From assembly GCA_003586115.2 (NCBI GenBank), contig QVOM02000025.1:81876704-81940703 (forward strand): a stretch of 64,000 bases of DNA, read 5' to 3'. The notes under the pieces are model-generated. The model had not been told where the DNA came from and did no database searches. It saw nothing but the letters and a program-made list of their open reading frames with translations. This DNA is from Salvator merianae (taxonomy: Eukaryota > Chordata > Lepidosauria > Squamata > Teiidae). Both the position numbers and the translations under genes were made by a program. Below, piece by piece: positions 56,906-64,000 of this stretch; position 1 is the stretch's first letter; every line of letters starts with the position of its first letter.

Positions 56906-57020
56906 AACGTGGTATGGGTTTTATTCACCCACCTGAATGTAGATTGCACACTGCTGAATGAAATGTCAAAACTCTACTCCGACAGTTTAATAATAAAAGT
57001 TAACGTGGTTTTGTAATCTG
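56906..57020 (+). terminator. CCDC158: CCDC158 3' UTR with poly(A) signal
   Basis: A canonical AATAAA lies at 56992-56997, 87 bp after the stop codon, followed by a T/G-containing stretch. This suggests a very short 3' UTR of about 110 nt. Further downstream signals cannot be excluded. Confidence 0.75.
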
Positions 57021-58411
57021 TCTCTCAAACCAGAGCAACGGCTTTCAAGCCACCAGCCTACATCTTATTACCATGAATTTGAGTCAGCACATTCCTAGAA
57101 TAATTACCAAAAACTGATGTGGATCAGTCACAAGCAAAATGTTAGATTTCATACCACCCGTTATTAAATAGGTTTTATTTCAAGTACTATTCTGTATTAA
57201 TGCTGCAGTAACACATTTCCTTTTCAATGCAGCATGAATTGATTCCAATCCATAATAGTTTTCAAAGTGGTGCCATGATTGGAATCTAACTCCATGCTCC
57301 AATGGTAGAATTCAAAGATGTAACCATGTTAGTCTGGACCAGTAAGCAAAGGGGTCTAGTAGCACCTTAGAGCCTGACCAAGAGAAAGGAGGAGGTAGCA
57401 TGAGCTTTTGTAGACTAAGCCTGAAGCATGCATCTGATGAAGTAGGTTTAGTCTACAAAAGTTCATACTGCCAACTTGTTTATCTTTGTTAGGCTCTAAG
57501 GTACTTCTTCCTTGTTTCATGTCCAGAGTTACTTCTCTTGGTATGTTATGTATTCATGCAAACTTTTACTTCGTGCAAATGCAGACTACAAACTTGCTTC
57601 TCCACACCTAACACTGCTTTGTAGTGGGTTTAAGATATCTTCCCCTGAATAGAGGAACTGTGCCTGACAATTCAGTGGTTGACTTCCAGCTTTATTCTAC
57701 ATTCTGCTCAGGTTAAACCCCCTTCATCTATTATACAGAAGTTCTTTCCAAAAAATAAATATAATCTATTGCCTTCACTTATGGACTGACCACGCACCGT
57801 GCTCATTACTAACTTGGACTTCGGTCCCTTGCAAGGTTACATAGTTCTTTCTTTGCCTTTACACACCTTGTCCAAAGTAAACACAGTCCTTTCAAAAGGT
57901 TATGTTCCTATATAGGCATGGTTTTAAGTTACTGATCTACTTCAAGTCAACAGAGTAATGCCCCCATTGATGTTAGTTTTTTGGCTAGCTAGAACAAAGT
58001 AGAAATACTGACTTGGGCTTGTTTTTCAGTCCCTACATCATTCAGCTGCAGTTATCTACTGCTCATTACTTAAAACATCTTAAAAGTTAGGCAGAAGTGC
58101 ACAAGGCTTTGCATGCAAAACATCTTGAGTAGTTTAAAAATAGGTTTGTAATATGCCAGGCATGATCCATCTCTGTTACACCTGCACCCTGCAGAATTTA
58201 TTTACTTATTATTTATTTATTTATTTATGATTGCCATACTATCCTCTAGGTGTGTTTTAAAAGTGATGAAAGTTTCCTTTTTAAGAAAAGTGGAACATTC
58301 CTTAATCAGACCCTAAGAAACAAGTTACCAACTTCATTAAACAGTATGTATGAGAACTAGAGCTAATATTTTACATTTATATTTTACAACACATTTTCAA
58401 AGCGAGTATAA
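57021..58411. other. Intergenic region between CCDC158 and STBD1, left part
   Basis: Holds the hairpin element at 57306-57512 and a (TTTA)n run at 58205-58229. No coding exon seen. Confidence 0.5.
57306..57512. mobile_element. Inverted-repeat element
   Basis: The arms cttttgtagactaagcctga / ggtttagtctacaaaagttc and ctagtagcaccttagagcct / ttaggctctaaggtacttct form an imperfect hairpin, with 'gatgtaaccatgttagtctgg' at the left end. This type is widespread in reptiles. Borders approximate. Confidence 0.65.
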
Positions 58412-58629
58412 GGCTGTGTGATCAGACACAACAAAAAAAGGCAGCTCTGAGGTGGCTCAGAGACGGCTTCGAGGTGGGATTGTTCACACACCAGTCTACC
58501 CCTCCCCCCCTCTCATGAACATTCTATGTTAGAAAAGGTGGATTAGAGAAGACTTTGGAACAGGAGTGCCACACACTGTCTCTATGGGGCGCCTCCAAGT
58601 CACCCCTTTTGTTATGTCTGAACACAGCC
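58412..58629. mobile_element. Family D MITE with TAA target duplication
   Basis: The ends GGCTGTGTGATCAGACA and TATGTCTGAACACAGCC are inverted repeats. TAA flanks at 58409-58411 and 58630-58632. 218 bp, no ORF. Terminus and TNA duplication are consistent with a PIF/Harbinger-derived nonautonomous element. Confidence 0.82.
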
Positions 58630-61385
58630 TAAGTCCAACCCTTCAATGCTTGTCCAGGTTGAGGAATCTAAGACTGCATCCCCACAGCCAAAATCTTGAG
58701 TTCTTTGGAGGTGTTGGGTGGAGAAATGCTTCTGCCCGCTTTTGGCCTCTGAGACTCCTGAAGGAATAATGAGAATGGCCTTTCGGTAAGCCCAATTTAA
58801 GTACCATTGGGCCACCCACATCGCTTCACACACCTCCTGGCTGCTGTGTGGAAGTGCATGGTAACCAGGAGTCAAATCTATGCACGGTTGCAACTGCTGT
58901 ATGGGATTGAAACCCTAGTGGATTTCAATTGGAACTTCTGCTCCCCAGCACAATTCCAGTGCATTGTGTGGTTACTGCAGGCAGCACTCTGTGGCCACAG
59001 CAATCCTCGCAGGACCCATGGTGGTACGCAGTGTAAACCACGTCCCCATACCCATTGCATGGCAACTCCATGCCCAGTCTTAGCTCTCACAGCTGTAGAG
59101 ATGTGGCCTAAGGAACATTTTAACTGCCTTGCTAGGGCATGCTATTTGCTTCTGCTTTATCTCCTGAAACAGCTACCCTGTGAATCTCAGCCAGGTACAG
59201 ATTCTGGTTGGATATACAGACTGTTGTGCCTCCTCAAAACATACAGCTGCTTCCACTGGTCTAGTGAACCTTTGGGAACATGGCCACCTCAGTTGCCAGG
59301 CTCCAAGTATTCTAGAGCATGTCCAAAATCACAATATTTCATGTTTCCAAAGCCTTTTCAAACTTCCTTGAACACAAAATGCCCAAACAAAGAATTAAAT
59401 ACTATTTAGATGACTTCTAACTGCAGTTTATGATAGTAACTTGCTCTCCGGAGAGCGCCCCTTCCCCAGTGCTGCCACAGAATGACTATGCAAAAAGTCA
59501 GTGGAAGACACACACACCCCCATCCCTAAATACAGAACAGCCACGTCCTTGCCTCCACTGTTGACTATAGTGGTTTTTCTGGGTTACATTGATCATTTGT
59601 TCAGCAAGAATACAGAATACTAAGTAAATAATACCCTTCAGTCTTTCAAAAGGATTAATACTTTTTTATATATATAATTATTTTCAGTTCATTGTCAGAT
59701 ACTTGTAATGGATACACCTTGTTAATTAGTTGAGTAAATGCCTATCTCAACAAGAACAAATAGGTTTTGTAACCACCATCGTTCAACCCAGGTGCAAGCA
59801 AAAGGCTTTTCACTAGCAACCATACCTGGCTGTAAATATTCTGGAACAGTGGATGGATTGGAATTGTTTTATATGCGCATAAGCAGCACTGAATGAATTA
59901 GTGTTGCAGAATATAGCTGTAGGTAGAGTTATATTCCATCTTGGTATCCATAGTAGCTTATGAAAGCTTCCTGAATGCAGTCATTAATAGCAGTAGAGCT
60001 GACCCCTGAAAAATAGCTTTCCAACCACCACATTATAAAACCAGGTAACACTCCATTCATGTTGAGCTATACAATGAAGCCAGACAGTACCAGAAACCAG
60101 TACCAAGAGGAGCTGGTGTGGAAACGACATAAAAATTTATAATGAGCTCCTCTGTTTATTTTAAATAAGGGCAAGCAAGAGATTTGGGGAGAGAGGGGGG
60201 AGATGTCAGAAATGTATTTCCTCCCAGAAGCCTTTGCAGCTCAACCAGAATTCCCATCACTCCTTATTTTGGCCAAACTGATTGTGACACTGAGTTCCTA
60301 GGAGCACCAATCTGGCCACTGTCTCCCATTCTACAAACCAGATGAAGGACCACTGAGGTCTTAAATAAAATACAGGGTTGTGCTATGTGGGACCAGAGGC
60401 ACTGTTCTCAAACACTATGTGGATTTGTCTTCATCATCTCTGCCCTAGGAGCACATGAGGTGTGGGTTTAATGTTGCTTTGCAAGTTGAGATTATGCATA
60501 AGGAAAAAAAAAAACTCTCAGCAAGCAGCCACTGAGCTATTCTAGTGATGGGTAAGTGGATTTAGATGGTGAACATTTGAATCAGCTAAATAATGCCACT
60601 AATCCTCTCAGACAGCCCTCCAGCATACCTTTAAATCCATTTGCCAAACTTAAAATCCCCCCTTAAGACTGTTTTAACCTTTGTAACGTATCAGTTTGTA
60701 TCTGTAACAGAAAACTTTATGCATATATACAAATACTTGCTTTTAAGTCTCTCTTGTCTCTTAAGGGCATAACCATTGTTGGTTTCTCCTCAAATAACTA
60801 GGAAGTGAAATTCTCAATACATGAATAGGTTTATTAGTAGTATTATTAGGTTTTAGTAGTACAAACTGAAAACCAGAGGAGAGAAACAGACATCATAGCG
60901 AGCCTAATGACTGAAAAGGCAAATATTTCATTAAAGTTCAGTACAATATTGGCATCTCAGTCCTTGCCTAGTAGCCAAACCAAGAATGATGGCATTCATA
61001 TGAAAAGCTACTGTACATGGTTGAAGTAAAAACCCGATGCTGAACTTCACTTGGTGGTGGTACAGGGACATTTTGCACCCATGGCAACCCTAATTTGGAT
61101 CAGGACATCTGTGACTTTCATCTGCATGTCATCATGTCGAATGTAGCCCCAAATTTGGCTGCAATTTGTGCTCTATTTTGTACCCTGCCTTTCTTTCAAA
61201 AAGGTCAAAAAAACCAAGGTTAATTCTCTCTCCTACACTTTATCCTCATAACAACTCTCAATAATGTTGTTTTGCCCCAGGAAGAACAGATACACGATTT
61301 GGGGGTGCTCCTAGATTCATCGCTGTAATTAGAAATTCATGTCTGAAGGTCAAATGCGTTAGCTAAAACGGTGACAGTGCTTGCA

Positions 61386-61745
61386 CAGGGAAAGGATGCT
61401 GTTTCCTCAACCAAAGGCCAGGCTAAAGAGGTGCATCTTCACCTGTCATCTAAATACATATAAAGAGGGTGCCTGATGTACCTCAGAGGGGAGGCTATTC
61501 CTTAGTCTGGGAGCTAACACCGAGAATGCCCTCCCATGCATCTCCACCCCCTTAGCTGCTGAAGGAGGTGGCATTGCCAAGATGGCCTCACGGGCAGATC
61601 TTAGGAGCGGGCAGGTTTATATGGAAGGAAGCATTCCTTTAGATATTTGGGGCCCCAGCCGTTTAGGACCTTATAGGTTAATGTTAATATCTTGAACTGG
61701 GCTCGGCAGCAAACACCAGCCAGTGCAGTTCTTTTAGGATCAGTA
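61386..61745 (-). mobile_element. LINE fragment with RT C-terminal coding (minus strand)
   Basis: The minus strand reads FKILTLTYKVLNGWGPKYLK then ECFLPYKPARS, and further on AFSVLAPRLRNSLP, followed by a stretch resembling the K.HLF end. These are conserved end blocks of CR1/L2-type LINE reverse transcriptases. Frameshifts separate the blocks. Confidence 0.78.
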
Positions 61746-63024
61746 AGCAAACTACTGTATTATATTTTCAAGGGACTGTGCAATCTTGCAAAGCTCCCAA
61801 ATGAACCTCTAAGTATTCTTGAGGTGCCAGAGAGGAGTCACTGCAGATAAGGATGTAAGTGTAATTTACTGTAAGTAAAATGGATTGATTTAAAAAGCAA
61901 GAAAAAGCGCCCATTTAAATCAGTAATTTAAAACAAATTTCCTATTAGTATTTATACACTTCATGGAAATTGGAACAAATCTAAAATGCTAATTGGCGTC
62001 AGAGAGTAACTGTAGGGTTAGCATGCCTATACAGTAAATAGTATTTTAATATAGCCAATATTTGCTTTTTCAGAAAAATCCCATTTAAGAAGTTTTTAAA
62101 ATGTTTTTTTTTTTTTTAGCCACTTACAGTAACTCTGAAACTTTCTACAGGATAAGAAAAAGTATGCAACCCAGGAATTTAGCCTATTTTTATTTGTCCT
62201 ATCTATATCCTCCTTTACCTCCAAAGACTTTAGAACAGCATTTCCACTTCCCACTAACCCTAAAAGAAAGATTATTTTGAAAAAATTACTCTTCCAGACT
62301 TTCTGTGCTCTCAAGCTTGTTTTCCTTCCCCACTAACCTTCCTCACACGTAGCAGTTACATTCATGTTGTGGAAAGCTTCACAGGTCTCTAGAAAGATGA
62401 ACCTGAACATTTCAGAACTTCTAAAATCGAAATGTTGGGTTACAGGAACATAGCATTGTGCAATAAAATGCCACAATGGAAATGTCCAAGGCAGCCACTG
62501 CTATCCAAAATGAAGCAGCTAGCTTGCAGAGACAAGAAAGGCACGTCTTGCTTCTCTCTCACTTACGAGCTTATATTTCAGTGTTTAGAAGGAAAATCAC
62601 CTATTAATGGTTTTAGTAAGTCCCAGCCAACAACTGACTGTTGTTGAGAATGAAGTTTCATAACCTTTCACTTTGTAGCTGCAAGCACTGAGCGTAGGTC
62701 CCTTTTCTGCGAGACTGTTTCGAAATTTCGTCAAGCCCAGAAGATTCTTTGATCTTTGCCAGAGTCAATGTACTCTTGTACCAATTAACGCAGGGCCTCG
62801 CACGTGCTATGCATCATACATAGGAGGCACCAAGCACAGGATCAGGCCTACAAAAGACCCACAAAAGTAGACTTTTCCCCCACAAAAGTAGATTGTGAAC
62901 AGTATCAAACTAGGAAATTCTAAAGGAATTGGCCAGTGATTCCAGTTCCATTCTTACCAATTAAAAGCTAAGCCCTACTCCAGATTTTAAAATCTCAAGG
63001 TCAGTCCCCAGTCCAAAAATTATC

Positions 63025-63030
63025 TTTATT
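63025..63030 (-). terminator. STBD1: Candidate STBD1 poly(A) signal
   Basis: TTTATT on the + strand is AATAAA on the minus strand, about 385 bp downstream of the STBD1 stop. It is the first canonical hexamer I see after the stop. A longer 3' UTR using later signals is possible. Confidence 0.5.
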
Positions 63031-63415
63031 GCTTCCATTTGTAGTCACAATAAGTTAAAAACATTTCTAGAGGCAGCTAAAGTGTAGTTTCACTACACCA
63101 CTCTCATTCTCCCAGTCCAAGTGTCCACCAGCCATATCCTCCTTTCTGCACACATATTACAATTCCATGTTTAGGGTTTAAAGCTTTTTGTGCAGGGAAG
63201 CTCTAATTTGTTCGTCACTATAAAGGCTTTGGTCTGATTCATTTTTGAAGCGTGTCCTCATATCTTCAAGCCTATGCTAGCAGAAGAGACACTTTAATCT
63301 AAGGCAGTTCTGGTATAACGTGCAGTGCAAAGATATACTAAGTTAGGCAAATCCAGAAAGCATCTATAACGAAATGGAATAAAACTGGAACCGCCGTGCT
63401 TGGCCAGAGCTCCCT

Positions 63416-64000
63416 TCAGTGATAGCCCCACCACTTATGGGCCACCCGATCCTCATGTTCAGTTGTTAGGGTTCGATTGTCACATTCTTCCCACCGTCTG
63501 ACCTTGCCATTTTCCACCACTATAAACTTCCACTCGACCCTGGTATCAGCTGGTAAGACAACAGAATCTGACCAGAATCCATCTTTGTCACACCTGAGGG
63601 GCACATAGTGATGCCACTGACCAAGACACTCATGGTCACCTGTGACGGCAATCAACTGGGCTTCTGAGTGAGTGATGTAGTGGACACGGAAAGTCACGTG
63701 CACAGTCTGAGGCATTGGTGACACCGCTGCCACTCTCTTGGCTTGTTCCAGGTCTTTGCTGCTGGAATCTTCCCCGCTGCCCTTTCTAGTAGCATCACCC
63801 CACGCCGAATGCTCAGGAACCATTTCCCATTCCTCGTGATCAACAGAGCTATGATGCGGCTGCTCTTTGCATCTCTCCTCATGCTTCTCGGGAGAGGCTC
63901 CAGCTTCAGTTGGAGTGCCCTCACCATGCGTTTCACCTCCTTGGCTCTGTAGTGACTCAGTTGCTGTTGCAGGACAACAGAATGCTTCGCTCCCAAGATA
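63416..64000 (-). CDS. STBD1: STBD1, starch-binding domain protein 1 (C-terminal part; N-terminus beyond window)
   Basis: On the minus strand the frame is open from the window edge to TGA at 63416-63418: 194 residues, with no start seen inside. The family protein is a membrane-anchored glycogen-binding receptor at ER and perinuclear membranes that links glycogen to GABARAP-type autophagy proteins. Visible parts, N to C: an acidic disordered stretch; SVDHEEWEMVPEHSAWGD, matching the human LIR/AIM region (HEEWEMVPRHSSWGD); then a CBM20 domain over about the last 95 residues (63703-63419). The CBM20 carries AVTGDHECLGQWHHYVPL, VEWKFIVVENG and RRWEECDNR, and ends WWGYH. The Trp in LGQW corresponds to the glycogen-binding Trp of CBM20. 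The N-terminal membrane segment is not in the window. A shorter ORF from the Met at 63823 is only an internal Met. The gene lies tail to tail with CCDC158, as I recall in human 4q21. Confidence 0.96.
   Translation of the reverse strand, partial: YLGSEAFCCPATATESLQSQGGETHGEGTPTEAGASPEKHEERCKEQPHHSSVDHEEWEMVPEHSAWGDATRKGSGEDSSSKDLEQAKRVAAVSPMPQTVHVTFRVHYITHSEAQLIAVTGDHECLGQWHHYVPLRCDKDGFWSDSVVLPADTRVEWKFIVVENGKVRRWEECDNRTLTTEHEDRVAHKWWGYH

Larger units (their letters stand above)
58633..63415. other. Intergenic region and STBD1 3' flank
   Basis: No further coding gene recognised. An open stretch at 58807-59409 (200 codons, plus strand) shows no family similarity. The part next to 63415 is the STBD1 3' UTR, of unknown length. 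Confidence 0.5.

Noticed and set aside
55871..56488. 205-codon open frame on the minus strand
   Set aside because: It runs through the hAT element and intronic sequence; no family similarity.
58205..58229. TTTA run as a poly(A) signal for STBD1 on the minus strand
   Set aside because: It contains AATAAA-like hexamers on the minus strand only because of the simple repeat, and lies more than 5 kb past the stop; a nearer signal exists at 63025.
58807..59409. 200-codon open frame on the plus strand in the intergenic region
   Set aside because: No recognisable domain, no splice context, and a composition like random intergenic sequence.

Overview
This is a vertebrate nuclear window, most likely from a squamate reptile (a lizard; a gecko is plausible but not resolved). 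The evidence is a decayed antisense BovB (RTE-class) LINE at about 14465-15020, lizard-type tRNA-derived SINEs ending in TTC runs, several copies of a repeat ending in a 'gttcttatg'-like tail, and many short palindromic DNA transposons. Two protein-coding genes can be supported, arranged tail to tail. There is no sign of bacterial genes, CRISPR arrays or tRNA/rRNA genes.

CCDC158 (+ strand, 2065-56905) fills almost the whole window. I could place 23 coding exons with GT-AG borders and matching codon phases. Together they read one open frame of 1337 codons plus TGA. The first exon opens in phase 1, so at least one exon, with the usual start codon and promoter, must lie upstream; I could not find it in 1-2064. 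The product is a long coiled-coil protein. Exons from 2065 to about 37283 carry the coiled-coil part, which is well conserved against the mammalian protein as I remember it. The exons from 41290 to 49969 encode a Ser/Pro-rich, fast-changing linker. The last two exons encode a short C-terminal coiled coil. A poly(A) signal follows at 56992.

STBD1 (- strand, 63416-64000, running off the right edge) encodes the C-terminal part of a glycogen-binding selective-autophagy receptor: an LIR/AIM motif followed by a complete CBM20 starch-binding domain. The CCDC158-STBD1 neighbourhood is the same as I recall on human 4q21.

The rest is intron and intergenic DNA dense in transposon fossils: a hAT-type element with a perfect 8-bp target duplication, three families of inverted-repeat elements with 3-bp TNA target duplications (PIF/Harbinger-like), one of them with a SINE nested inside it, SINEs, LINE fragments with recognisable reverse-transcriptase C-terminal coding, and microsatellites.

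The most unusual feature is in the first visible CCDC158 exon. It contains about 11 tandem copies of a roughly 22-residue Ser/Pro-rich unit (2100-2792), where the human protein as I recall it has room for only about one such unit. This looks like a lineage-specific coding minisatellite expansion in the N-terminal region of a poorly characterised coiled-coil protein.
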